A stretch of DNA of 15,792 nt, taken from Gammaproteobacteria bacterium (GTDB taxonomy: Bacteria > Pseudomonadota > Gammaproteobacteria > Steroidobacterales > Steroidobacteraceae). A program made the translations under genes and the position numbers. The stretch spans positions 1 to 15,792 of the forward strand of contig VBNP01000116.1 in assembly GCA_005877965.1 (NCBI GenBank). Reading direction: 5' to 3'. This document shows positions 1 through 7,318 of this stretch, in pieces. Positions within the stretch are counted from its first letter, which is position 1. The number at the start of each line of letters is the position of its first letter. The notes beneath the pieces are model-generated. The model saw only the letters and a program-made list of their open reading frames with translations. It was not told the DNA's origin and did not search any database.

Positions 1-55
1 CGAAGAATAACAGCAGTCCCGTCCCCAGCCGTCAGTTGGCAGGGTACTTCCAGGC

Positions 56-79
56 ATAGTCAAGTAACCGCTTGACTAT
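56..79. repeat. Perfect inverted repeat at the ATPase stop codon
   Basis: Arms ATAGTCAAG (56-64) and CTTGACTAT (71-79) are exact reverse complements separated by six bases. The repeat covers the TAG stop of the minus-strand ATPase gene (76-78). RNA from either strand could form a 9-bp hairpin. No T-run follows on the minus strand, so it is not a standard intrinsic terminator. It could protect the 3' end of the transporter mRNA or be an operator for a gene to the left of the window. Its function is unknown. Confidence 0.5.
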
Positions 80-1947
80 ACGTCGGGGTCACTCTGAGGA
101 AGGTCGCGCCAGCGGTGACACGCCACGCGGCGCGCGTCCGGCAGCTCTTCCCAGGCGGGGATACGCTCCTCGCACACCGGGGCCGCGTGCGGACAGCGGG
201 TGCGGTACACGCAGCCGCTCGGCGGCGACAGCGGTGACGGCGGCTCGCCGGCCCGCGCGCGTGCCAGGCGTGCCGGCTGAATGTCGGGGTCCGGGACGGG
301 GACCGCGGTCAGCAGCTCCCGGGTGTAGGGATGCAGGGGCCGCGTGTACAGGTCCTGCGAGGGTGCGAGCTCCATCATGCGCCCGAGATACAGCACCAGC
401 ACGCGCTCGCACAGCCGCCTCACCAGCGCGAGGTTGTGGCTGACGAACAGCAGGCACATGCCCGACTCGCGCTTGAGAGCCCCGAGCAGGGTCACGATCT
501 GCTGCTGGGTCGGAATATCCAGCGCGCTGACCGGCTCATCGCAAATGAGCAGACGAGGTTTGAGGATCATGGCGCGGGCGATGCCGACGCGCTGGCATTG
601 TCCGCCGCTCAACTCGTGCGGGTAGCGACTCGCGAGCTCCGGCGCCAGTCCCACCCGGCGAAGCACCGCCGCGGTCTCGGCGGCGCGCGCGCTGGCGTCG
701 AGGTCGCGCGCGTGTACCCGCAGCGGCTCGGCGACGATCTGGGCAACCGTCATGCGCGGATCGAGGCTCCCCAGCGGGTCCTGGAAGATGATCTGCAGAT
801 CGCGCCGCAGCGCGCGCAGCGCGCTGTTCGGCAAATCCCCGAGCGCCTCACCCATCCACACCACGCGACCGGCGTCGGGTCGCAGCAGCTGCAGCGCCGC
901 ACGGACCAGCGTCGACTTGCCGCAGCCGGATTCGCCCACCACCCCGAGCGACTCACCGGCATACAGCTCGAGACTGACTGCACTCACGGCCGACAGCTGT
1001 GCGCGCGGGCCGAGCCAGCCGCCCCCGACATCGAAGCGCACGCTCACGCCCGTGAGCGTCAGGGCCGCGGCCCGCCGCGCCGGGGATGTCCCGGGAGCCT
1101 GCGCGCCTGCGGCATCGGTGCCGGCGTCCAGGCGCGGCGCGTCGCGCACCAGAGTGCGGGTGTAGGGATCGCGCGGCGCCTTGAGGACCGCCGCGACCGG
1201 GCCCGTTTCGACGATGCGCCCCTCGCGCATGACCGCCACGCGGTCGGCAACACCGGCCACGGCCCCCAGGTCATGAGTGATGAGCACCATGGCCATTCCG
1301 CGCTCGCGCTTGAGCTCGGCGAGGAGCGCGAGAATCTGCGCCTGGATGGTGACATCGAGGGACGTGGTCGGTTCATCCGCGATGAGCAGCTGCGGCTCGC
1401 TGCTGAGTGCAATCGCGATCATCACTCGCTGGCGCATGCCCCCGGAGAGCTCGTGCGGATACTGCCGCATGCGCCGCTCAGGATCGGAGACCTGCACGCG
1501 CCGCAGCAGCGCGAGCGCTGCGGTGCGCGCCTCGGCCCGCGCGACTCCGCGGTGGCGGCGGATGACTTCGGCAATCTGCTCGCCCACGGCAAGGTGCGGG
1601 GTCAGCGAGGTCATGGGATCCTGGAACACCATGCCGATACCCGCGCCGCGCACGCGATCCAGTGCCGCGGGCGCGAGCCTCAGCAGCTCGGTGCCGAGAA
1701 AGCGGGCACTGCCCTGCGCACGGCCGTTCGCCGCCAGCAGGCCCATCACCGCGAGAAACACCTGGCTCTTGCCGGCGCCGGACTCCCCGACCACGCCCAG
1801 GCACTCGCCGCGCTCGACCGCCAGGGTGACCTCGCGCGCGGCCGTGTTGCTGCCCCGGGGCGTGTCGAACGTGACGGTGAGCCCGGACAGGCTCAGCACG
1901 GCCGCCGCCGCCGGCGCGCCCTCAGCGCTCGCGGGGATCGAAGGCAT
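76..1947 (-). CDS. Fused double ATP-binding subunit of a peptide-type ABC importer (YejF/GsiA/DppDF-like)
   Basis: Cytoplasmic ATPase that would power import of peptides or related solutes through the two adjacent permeases. The 623 residues hold two complete ABC domains. Domain 1 has Walker A GESGAGKS (54-61), Q-loop Q109, signature LSGGM (167-171), Walker B LLIADEP (187-193) and switch H225. Domain 2 has Walker A GESGCGKST (338-346), signature LSGGQC (446-451), Walker B LLICDEP (466-472) and switch H504. The C-terminal tail is the oligopeptide-transporter type with four cysteines (C579, C585, C592, C610). In related Opp/Dpp ATPases such cysteines hold an iron-sulfur cluster, so that is inferred here. 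The start overlaps the OppC-type gene by 26 bp, which indicates one transcript. Its Shine-Dalgarno is weak, so the exact start is less certain than the function. The substrate cannot be read from the sequence. Confidence 0.93.
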   Translation of the reverse strand: MPSIPASAEGAPAAAAVLSLSGLTVTFDTPRGSNTAAREVTLAVERGECLGVVGESGAGKSQVFLAVMGLLAANGRAQGSARFLGTELLRLAPAALDRVRGAGIGMVFQDPMTSLTPHLAVGEQIAEVIRRHRGVARAEARTAALALLRRVQVSDPERRMRQYPHELSGGMRQRVMIAIALSSEPQLLIADEPTTSLDVTIQAQILALLAELKRERGMAMVLITHDLGAVAGVADRVAVMREGRIVETGPVAAVLKAPRDPYTRTLVRDAPRLDAGTDAAGAQAPGTSPARRAAALTLTGVSVRFDVGGGWLGPRAQLSAVSAVSLELYAGESLGVVGESGCGKSTLVRAALQLLRPDAGRVVWMGEALGDLPNSALRALRRDLQIIFQDPLGSLDPRMTVAQIVAEPLRVHARDLDASARAAETAAVLRRVGLAPELASRYPHELSGGQCQRVGIARAMILKPRLLICDEPVSALDIPTQQQIVTLLGALKRESGMCLLFVSHNLALVRRLCERVLVLYLGRMMELAPSQDLYTRPLHPYTRELLTAVPVPDPDIQPARLARARAGEPPSPLSPPSGCVYRTRCPHAAPVCEERIPAWEELPDARRVACHRWRDLPQSDPDV

Positions 1948-2794
1948 CGCGTAAACCGTCGCCGAGAAAATTGAGGCAGATGAGCAGACCGACCAGGAAA
2001 GCTGCGGGCACCAGCAGCATCCACGGCGCCGATTCCATCTCCTGCGCCCCCGTCAGGATCAGGTTGCCAAGGCTCGCGTGCGGCTCCTGCACTCCCAGTC
2101 CGAGGAAACTCAGAAAGCTCTCGAACACGATCATCTGCGGAACGGTGAGTGTGGCGTAGACCAGCACCGGCCCCAGCAGGTTCGGCACGATGTGGCGCAA
2201 CAGGATGGCGGGCGCGGGAACGCCCAGCGCGCGCGCCGCCTCGATGAACTCCCGGCGCCTGAGGGCGAGGGCCTGGCCGCGCACGATGCGCGCCGTGGTG
2301 AGCCACCCCACCGCTCCGAGCGCCAGCAGCAGCACCGCGATGCTGCCGCGCCGCCAGAGCGTCGTCAGGATGATGACGATGAACAGATACGGCAACGAGT
2401 ACAACACATCCACGAAGCGCATCATCCATCCGTCGGTGCGACCGCCGGCGAGACCCGCCACCGCGCCCCACACCACCCCGATCACCAGGCTGACCAGGCT
2501 CGCGAGCACGCTGATGAACAGCGACAGACGCACGCCGTACAGGGTGCGTACGAACAGATCGCGTCCCAGACGGTCGGTGCCGAACCAGTGCGCAGCGGTG
2601 AGGCCGGGCGGCAGCGCGAGGTGCTCCCAATCGAGGCTGTCGTAGCCCCAGGGGCTTAAGTGCGGCGCAAGGACCGCAAAGAGCGCCATGACAACCATGA
2701 CGGCGAGGGCTGCAGAGGCGATGCGGTTGCCCGTGAGGCGCCGCCCGGCATCGCTCCACAATCCGCGCGCGGCCGCGACCGCCTGCTCAGGCAT
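1922..2794 (-). CDS. ABC transporter permease, OppC/DppC type
   Basis: Inner-membrane permease half of the peptide-type importer, 290 residues, normal length for the family. The N-terminal helix (about 26-44) is followed by the family motif FGTDRLGRDLFVR (71-83). Further hydrophobic helices lie at about 92-117, 131-147, 152-170, 206-233 and 258-278. The EAA loop that docks on the ATPase is EAARALGVPA (185-194), continuing to about residue 204. LSFLGLGVQEP (228-238) is another typical OppC-family signature. The start overlaps the end of the upstream OppB-type gene by 8 bp, and the end overlaps the ATPase gene, so translation of all three is probably coupled. Substrate is unknown; dipeptides, oligopeptides, nickel and glycosides are all handled by this superfamily. 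Confidence 0.94.
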   Translation of the reverse strand: MPEQAVAAARGLWSDAGRRLTGNRIASAALAVMVVMALFAVLAPHLSPWGYDSLDWEHLALPPGLTAAHWFGTDRLGRDLFVRTLYGVRLSLFISVLASLVSLVIGVVWGAVAGLAGGRTDGWMMRFVDVLYSLPYLFIVIILTTLWRRGSIAVLLLALGAVGWLTTARIVRGQALALRRREFIEAARALGVPAPAILLRHIVPNLLGPVLVYATLTVPQMIVFESFLSFLGLGVQEPHASLGNLILTGAQEMESAPWMLLVPAAFLVGLLICLNFLGDGLRDAFDPRER

Positions 2795-3710
2795 GCCGCA
2801 CGCCCGGGTCCAGCCATCCGTAGATCAGGTCGGCGATGAGGTTGAGAAAGAGCGTGAGCGCGCCGTAAACCACGATCATGCCCATGACGAGCGGATAGTC
2901 GCGGTCGATCGCGCCCTCGACGAGGTAGCGGCCGGTGCCCGGCAGACCAAACACCGTCTCGATGACCAGCGACCCGGTCATCACGAACGCCACCGCCGGA
3001 CCCAGGTAGCTCACTACGGGCATCAGGGCCGGACGCAGGGCATGACGCCACAGCACGCGCGGTGTGCCCAGGCCCCGGGCCCGGGCGCTGCGCACATAGT
3101 GAGCATTGAGCACCTCCAGCAGACTTGCGCGGGTGAGTCTCGCCACGTACGCCGCCACCGGCAGCGCCAGCGTCAGCACCGGCAGCACCAGATAGCGCGG
3201 GGCGCCGTGCTGCCAGCCCGCGACCGGCAGCCAGCGGAGGTACAGTCCAAACACCAGCGCGAGCAGCGGACCGGTGACGAAGCTCGGCAGCGCCAGGGCC
3301 AAGGCCGCGAGCGTGGTGATGCAATAGTCGGCGCCGCGGTTGCGCCACAGCGCGGCCAGGATGCCGGCGGGAATTCCGCTGAGCACGGCCAGCAGAATCG
3401 CCGCAAGTCCCAGGGTCGCGGACAGCGGCAGGCCCTGGGCAACGAGCTCTGACACGGTGAAATCGCGCTGCCTGAGCGACGGCCCGAAATCCCCGCGCAG
3501 CAGGCCGCGCAGGTAGTGTACGTACTGCACCGCGAGCGGCTGGTCGAGTCCGTAGAGGCGTTCGAGGTTGGCCCGCACGGCCGGCGGCAGAGCCTGCTCC
3601 TGGTCGAAAGGCCCGCCCGGCGCCAGCCGCACGACACAGAACGAGACGGTGATGATGACGAGCAGGGTGGGGATGAGTCCGGCGATGCGACGGAGCGCGT
3701 AGCTCAGCAT
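2787..3710 (-). CDS. ABC transporter permease, OppB/DppB type
   Basis: First gene of the importer operon, 307 residues, partner permease of the OppC-type protein. An N-terminal helix (about 9-28) is followed by a periplasmic segment with the YGLDQPL element (53-59) typical of OppB proteins. Then come helices at about 96-121, 132-158, 173-190, 232-252 and 274-295. The EAA docking loop is YVRSARARGLGT (205-216) running to about 228. No Shine-Dalgarno precedes the ATG, and a TAAAGT candidate -10 lies only 7 bp upstream, so this mRNA may be leaderless. The gene is divergent from etfB across 93 bp. The gene order B-C-fused ATPase resembles yejBEF, but no yejA-like binding protein is present in the window. 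Confidence 0.94.
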   Translation of the reverse strand: MLSYALRRIAGLIPTLLVIITVSFCVVRLAPGGPFDQEQALPPAVRANLERLYGLDQPLAVQYVHYLRGLLRGDFGPSLRQRDFTVSELVAQGLPLSATLGLAAILLAVLSGIPAGILAALWRNRGADYCITTLAALALALPSFVTGPLLALVFGLYLRWLPVAGWQHGAPRYLVLPVLTLALPVAAYVARLTRASLLEVLNAHYVRSARARGLGTPRVLWRHALRPALMPVVSYLGPAVAFVMTGSLVIETVFGLPGTGRYLVEGAIDRDYPLVMGMIVVYGALTLFLNLIADLIYGWLDPGVRHA

Positions 3711-3803
3711 GGCGGGGACTTTAGGGAGGCGGCGCGCAATCCGTCAACGGCGCGGCACGTCCCGTCAACTCCGCTACGGGCCTGCCGCTATACTGCAAGC
3801 CCT
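3711..3803. promoter_or_regulatory. Divergent promoter region between the ABC importer and etfBA
   Basis: This 93-bp gap must hold start signals for both directions. On the plus strand TATACT (3789-3794) matches the -10 consensus at five of six positions, and the etfB ATG is at 3804, so a start about 7 bp downstream would leave almost no 5' leader. No good -35 is visible for it. On the minus strand TTGACG (3747 to 3742), an 18-bp spacer and TAAAGT (3723 to 3718) form a plausible promoter whose start would lie at or beside the oppB-type ATG. Neither ATG has a Shine-Dalgarno. The octamer CCGTCAAC occurs twice, at 3741-3748 and 3762-3769. Promoter calls are by eye and moderate to weak. Confidence 0.45.
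3741..3769. repeat. Direct repeat CCGTCAAC, two copies 21 bp apart
   Basis: Exact 8-bp copies at 3741-3748 and 3762-3769. The 21-bp period is two helical turns, which would place both copies on the same DNA face, as for a regulator dimer or tandem sites. The left copy overlaps the candidate minus-strand -35 element (GTTGACGG read on the minus strand). It may be chance or an activator or repressor site; no regulator is identified. Confidence 0.4.
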
Positions 3804-4553
3804 ATGAAACGCATCCTGGTCGGAATCAAGCGCGTCGTGGATTACAACGTGCGCATCCGGGTGAAGCCCGATGGCAGCGGCGTCGTCACCGACGGGGTCA
3901 AGATGAGCATCAACCCCTTCGACGAGATCGCGCTCGAGGAGGCGCTGCGCATCAAGGAGCGCGGCGGCGCCGAGGAGGTCATTGTCGCCACGGTGGGACC
4001 GGCGGACTGCCAGCAGCAGCTGCGCACCGCGCTGGCGATGGGGGCGGATCGCGCCCTGCACGTGCAGGCGGACGGCGTGGTCGAACCGTTGGTGGCGGCG
4101 CGGGCGCTGCTGCAGCTGATCGAGCGCGAGCAGCCGCTGCTGGTCATCCTCGGCAAGCAGGCGATCGATGACGACAACGGCCAGACCGGCCAGGTGCTGG
4201 CGGCGCTGTGGAACCGTCCCCAGGCCACCTACGCTTCGAAGATCGAGCTCACCGCGGGCACGGCGCGCGTCACGCGCGAGGTCGACGCCGGGCTCGAGAC
4301 CCTGGATGTGGACCTGCCGGCGGTCATCACCACCGACCTGCGGCTGAACGAGCCGCGCTACGTCAAGCTCCCGGACATCATGAAGGCGAAGAAAAAGCCA
4401 CTCGATACGCTCACCCTGAGCGCCCTCGGGGTGGAGCAGCGCCAGCAGCTGAGGCTGGTGCGCTTCGAGCCACCGCCGCAGCGGCAGAAAGGCATCCGGG
4501 TGAAGGACGCTGCGGAGCTGCTCGAGGCGCTGAAGAAGAAGGGTCTGCTGTGA
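3804..4553 (+). CDS. etfB: Electron transfer flavoprotein beta subunit
   Basis: Small subunit of the ETF heterodimer, a soluble carrier that takes electrons from acyl-CoA and other dehydrogenases and hands them to ETF:ubiquinone oxidoreductase. The product has 249 residues, the usual length. It begins MKRILVGIKRVVDYNV and carries the AMP-site segment GKQAIDDDNGQTG. Near residues 170-195 is the ETF beta signature with DLRLNEPRYVKLPDIMKAKK, which includes the recognition-loop region contacted by partner dehydrogenases. An in-frame upstream extension to 3516 exists but would run antisense through the permease gene and lacks homology, so the ATG at 3804 is chosen. There is no Shine-Dalgarno, and a near-consensus -10 ends 9 bp upstream, so translation may be leaderless. 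The stop overlaps the etfA start. Confidence 0.96.
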   Translation: MKRILVGIKRVVDYNVRIRVKPDGSGVVTDGVKMSINPFDEIALEEALRIKERGGAEEVIVATVGPADCQQQLRTALAMGADRALHVQADGVVEPLVAARALLQLIEREQPLLVILGKQAIDDDNGQTGQVLAALWNRPQATYASKIELTAGTARVTREVDAGLETLDVDLPAVITTDLRLNEPRYVKLPDIMKAKKKPLDTLTLSALGVEQRQQLRLVRFEPPPQRQKGIRVKDAAELLEALKKKGLL

Positions 4554-5491
4554 GCAGCCGCGTCCTCATCGTCGCCGAGCACGACGGCACGAAGCTCAAC
4601 GCCAGCACCGCCAAGTGCGTCACCTGCGCCCAGGGCATCGCCGGCGCGCAGATCACCATCGTCGTCTGCGCGGTGGAGGCGGCGGCGGTCGCCGCACAGG
4701 CGGCGCAGCTGTCGGGCGTCAGCCGCGTGCTGTGCGTCGAGAATCCGGCCAACGGCCATGCGCTCGCCGCGGTGTGGGCGCCGCAGGTGATCGCGCTGGC
4801 CGGCCCCTTCAGCCATATCCTCGGGCCCTCGACCACCTTCGGCAAGGACCTGATGGCGCGCATCGCGGGACTGCTCGGGGCTCCGCAGGTGAGCGACATC
4901 ATGGCCATCGACAGTCCCACCCGCTTCCGCCGGCCGATCTACGCCGGGAACGCGATCCTCACGGTCGAGAGCAGCGGCGACGGCAAGGTCGTGGGCACGG
5001 TGCGCACCGCCTCGTTCGAGGCGGCCGCGGGCGGCGCCGCCGCGCCGATCGAGACAGCGGCGGTGAGCGTCGCGCTGCCGACCCACACGCGCTTCGTGTC
5101 GGTGTCGGCCGCCAGGAGCGACCGCCCGGATCTGCAGACCGCCAGGCGGGTGATTTCCGGCGGCCGGGCGCTCGGCAGCGCCGAGGGCTTCAAGATCCTC
5201 TACAGCCTGGCGGACAAGCTGGGTGCGGCGGTGGGGGCCTCGCGCGCCGCCGTGGACGCCGGTTACGCGCCCAACGAGATGCAGGTCGGGCAGACCGGCA
5301 AGATCATCGCCCCGGAGTTGTACGTTGCGGTCGGCATCTCGGGCGCGATCCAGCACCTGACGGGCATCAAGGATGCGCGCACCATCGTCGCCATCAACAA
5401 GGACAGCGAGGCGCCGATCTTCGAAGTCGCCGACATCGGCCTGGTGGGGGATCTGTTCCAGATCATCCCCGAGATCGAGCGGCTGGTGTAG
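4550..5491 (+). CDS. etfA: Electron transfer flavoprotein alpha subunit
   Basis: Large, FAD-binding subunit of ETF, 313 residues, the usual length. The start is GTG at 4550, inside the GTGA overlap with the etfB stop, giving MSSRVLIVAEHDG; this is the normal ETF alpha N-terminus and indicates translational coupling. The N-terminal domain includes FRRPIYAGNA (around 125-135). The C-terminal FAD domain has VISGGRALGS, then VGQTGKIIAPELYVAVGISG, HLTGIKDA and INKDSEAPIF, all hallmark ETF alpha elements. The ETF:quinone oxidoreductase gene and any acyl-CoA dehydrogenase are not in the window, so the specific electron donors cannot be named. Confidence 0.96.
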   Translation: MSSRVLIVAEHDGTKLNASTAKCVTCAQGIAGAQITIVVCAVEAAAVAAQAAQLSGVSRVLCVENPANGHALAAVWAPQVIALAGPFSHILGPSTTFGKDLMARIAGLLGAPQVSDIMAIDSPTRFRRPIYAGNAILTVESSGDGKVVGTVRTASFEAAAGGAAAPIETAAVSVALPTHTRFVSVSAARSDRPDLQTARRVISGGRALGSAEGFKILYSLADKLGAAVGASRAAVDAGYAPNEMQVGQTGKIIAPELYVAVGISGAIQHLTGIKDARTIVAINKDSEAPIFEVADIGLVGDLFQIIPEIERLV

Positions 5492-5555
5492 CGGTTGCTG
5501 AACCCGGCCCGCGGCCGTGTCAGCGCGGCGAACGAAGGGCGCGGCGTGCGCTCGC
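5492..5555. other. Short convergent gap between etfA and the peroxiredoxin gene
   Basis: Transcription from both sides should end here. The only structure I see is CGGCC (5505-5509), a three-base loop and GGCCG (5513-5517). This is a 5-bp stem with no T-run on either strand, so it is not a convincing intrinsic terminator. Factor-dependent termination is possible. Confidence 0.35.
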
Positions 5556-6038
5556 CTACAGCTGCCCCAGGACGTATTCGGCCGCGGACACCTTGAACTG
5601 GCCCGGCGCCTCGACGTTGACGTGGGTGGCCGCCCCATCGCGCACGATGAGCGCGAAGCGCTGGCCGCGCGTACCCATGCCGTGGCCCTTGGCGTCGAGT
5701 TCCAGTCCGAGCGCCCGGGCGTACTCGCCGTTGCCGTCCGCGAGCATCAGGATCCTGTCACCCACGCCCGAGGCCTTGCCCCAGGCGTTCATGACGAACA
5801 CGTCGTTGACGGCCATGCACGCGATGGTGTCGACGCCCTTGGCACGGATCTGATCGGCGAGCTGCACGAATCCGGGCAGGTGCTTCGCGTCGCAGGTCGG
5901 GGTGAACGCCCCCGGCACCGAGAACAGCACCACCCGCTTGCCCTTGAAGAGCTCATCGGTCGAGAGGTCCCTGGGACCCTCCTTGGTCATTCTCTTGAGC
6001 GTGCCCGCGGGCATGCGCTCACCTGCCTTGATTGCCAT
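5556..6038 (-). CDS. Peroxiredoxin, Prx5/type II subfamily
   Basis: Thiol peroxidase that reduces hydrogen peroxide and organic hydroperoxides, expected in the cytoplasm because no signal peptide is seen. The product has 160 residues. The active-site motif is VPGAFTPTC (41-49), with peroxidatic C49 and the P-x3-T-x2-C pattern. C74 in TIACMAVND is at the position of the second cysteine in many type II peroxiredoxins. TRGQRFALIV near residue 120 is also typical. The start at 6038 (MAIKAGERMP) is chosen because GGGAGG lies 4 bp upstream and homologues begin at this point. An alternative ATG at 6053 overlaps the TPR stop as ATGA and would add 5 residues. It is the last gene of the Ton operon, 11 bp after the TPR gene. 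No glutaredoxin domain is fused to it. Confidence 0.92.
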   Translation of the reverse strand: MAIKAGERMPAGTLKRMTKEGPRDLSTDELFKGKRVVLFSVPGAFTPTCDAKHLPGFVQLADQIRAKGVDTIACMAVNDVFVMNAWGKASGVGDRILMLADGNGEYARALGLELDAKGHGMGTRGQRFALIVRDGAATHVNVEAPGQFKVSAAEYVLGQL

Positions 6039-6049
6039 GGTGCCTCCCA

Positions 6050-7309
6050 TCATGCCTGCTTCGCGTGCAGGCTCCACAGACTGGCGAGACGCTCGAGCGA
6101 GGGATCCCCCTTCACCTCGTGGAAAGCCTTGGTCGCCTCCTCCTTGTGGCCGGCCTTGAGCTGCGCGATGCCGAGCAACAGCCGCGCCTCGGTTTCGTTG
6201 CGCAGGCCCCCCTTGGCCAGACCCTTGGAGATCGCTTCCGCGGCCTTGTCATACTGGCCGTAGCCGAAGTAAGCGAGGCCGAGGCCTACGTTCTTGGCGC
6301 CGGTGGGCGCGGCGTCCGCTTCCTTCTCGATCCTCTGCAGGCTCGCCTGGTCGGTGGCCGCGGTTTTCTTGGCGGTCTCGAGCAGCCGCTGATTTTTCGC
6401 CTTGGCACGCGCGTCGGTGAAGACGCCCTTGGCCAGGCCCTTTTCCAGAACGCGCTGTGCCTCGCCCGGGGAGCCGGCCTCGAGCGCGAGCTGCGCCATC
6501 TCGGTGTAATCGTCCGGGCTCCTCAGCACATCGACTTCCGACATGAGGCGGTAAGTCTGCAGCGTGTTGGCATCGTTTCCCGAGGTCTGCTGGCGCATGG
6601 TGTACAGCAGCTGGTACCAGTAGTCGGGCTTGGGGTAGTAGGTGACGACCTTCTCCAGCGCGCGCGTCTCGCACGCCGAATCATTGAGCTTCACGCAGGC
6701 GCTCAGCAGCAGCTGCAGCGATTCGCTCTTGGGTGTCTGGCCGTTCTTGACCTGGGTGTCGATCAGGCCTTCCTCGAAGCGCAGCGTGCCCTTCCAGTCC
6801 CCCTTCAGGTAGTAGGCCTGGCCGACGAGCGTCCTGAGCTCCTCGTCCGCGAACCCGCCCTTGATGGCGCGAGTGCCGAACTCGATGGCCTTGTCGTAGT
6901 TCTTGATCTGGTAGTTCGCTTCGGCCAGCTGGCGCACGCGCGTGGGAACTTCAGACTGCGGCGTGTAGCCGTCATCGAGCTCCGCCTCCCACGCCCTGGC
7001 GGCCTCGGCGAAGTTCTGGGTGCGGGCGTAGGCGAAGCCGAGCATGTCGTTGATCAGATGCTGGTCGTACGCGGTCTTACCGGCAATCCCCTCCGCTTCC
7101 CTGAGCTTGGCGATCGCATCGGCATACTTTTTCGCGTTGAGATCGTCGTGCGCCTCCTTGAGTGGCTTGCCGAGCTTGGCGCTGTTGGTCTGCTTGCCCT
7201 CCGCGCAGATCGCCGTCGCCGGCGCCAGGCCCGCGGCGGCGATGAGGGCGGCGCCCGCGAGCAGCGCCGGGATGGATCGTGCGGTGAACTTCATGGTGGT
7301 GTCTCGCAT
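6050..7309 (-). CDS. Secreted tetratricopeptide-repeat protein of the Ton operon
   Basis: Predicted periplasmic helical-repeat protein, probably a protein-protein scaffold; its partner is unknown. The N-terminus is a signal peptide: a basic start (MKFTARS), a hydrophobic core LLAGAALIAAAGLA and a likely cleavage after ATA or AICA near residues 33-36. TPR-like helix pairs are visible around 47-72, 83-112, 124-152, 157-182, 263-296 and 338-400. Examples are YADAIAKLREAEG, NYDKAIEFGTRAIKGG and YGQYDKAAEAISKGLAKGG. The start could be 7309 (MRDTTMKF) or 7294 (MKF); neither has a strong Shine-Dalgarno. The gene begins 9 bp after the second exbD and ends 11 bp before the peroxiredoxin start, so it is co-transcribed with the Ton genes. 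The function is inferred only from repeats, export and position. Confidence 0.85.
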   Translation of the reverse strand: MRDTTMKFTARSIPALLAGAALIAAAGLAPATAICAEGKQTNSAKLGKPLKEAHDDLNAKKYADAIAKLREAEGIAGKTAYDQHLINDMLGFAYARTQNFAEAARAWEAELDDGYTPQSEVPTRVRQLAEANYQIKNYDKAIEFGTRAIKGGFADEELRTLVGQAYYLKGDWKGTLRFEEGLIDTQVKNGQTPKSESLQLLLSACVKLNDSACETRALEKVVTYYPKPDYWYQLLYTMRQQTSGNDANTLQTYRLMSEVDVLRSPDDYTEMAQLALEAGSPGEAQRVLEKGLAKGVFTDARAKAKNQRLLETAKKTAATDQASLQRIEKEADAAPTGAKNVGLGLAYFGYGQYDKAAEAISKGLAKGGLRNETEARLLLGIAQLKAGHKEEATKAFHEVKGDPSLERLASLWSLHAKQA

Positions 7310-7318
7310 GGCTCTGGC

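Noticed and set aside
331..1974. A 547-codon plus-strand open frame opposite the fused ATPase
   Set aside because: Mirror frame of a gene with two complete ABC domains; composition is His/Arg/Gln-rich with no domain.
3516..3803. Upstream extension of etfB to ATG 3516
   Set aside because: It would overlap the divergent permease gene on the other strand and add residues absent from ETF beta proteins.
5505..5517. CGGCC/GGCCG hairpin as a bidirectional terminator between etfA and the peroxiredoxin gene
   Set aside because: Only a 5-bp stem and no T-run on either strand; expected by chance in GC-rich sequence.
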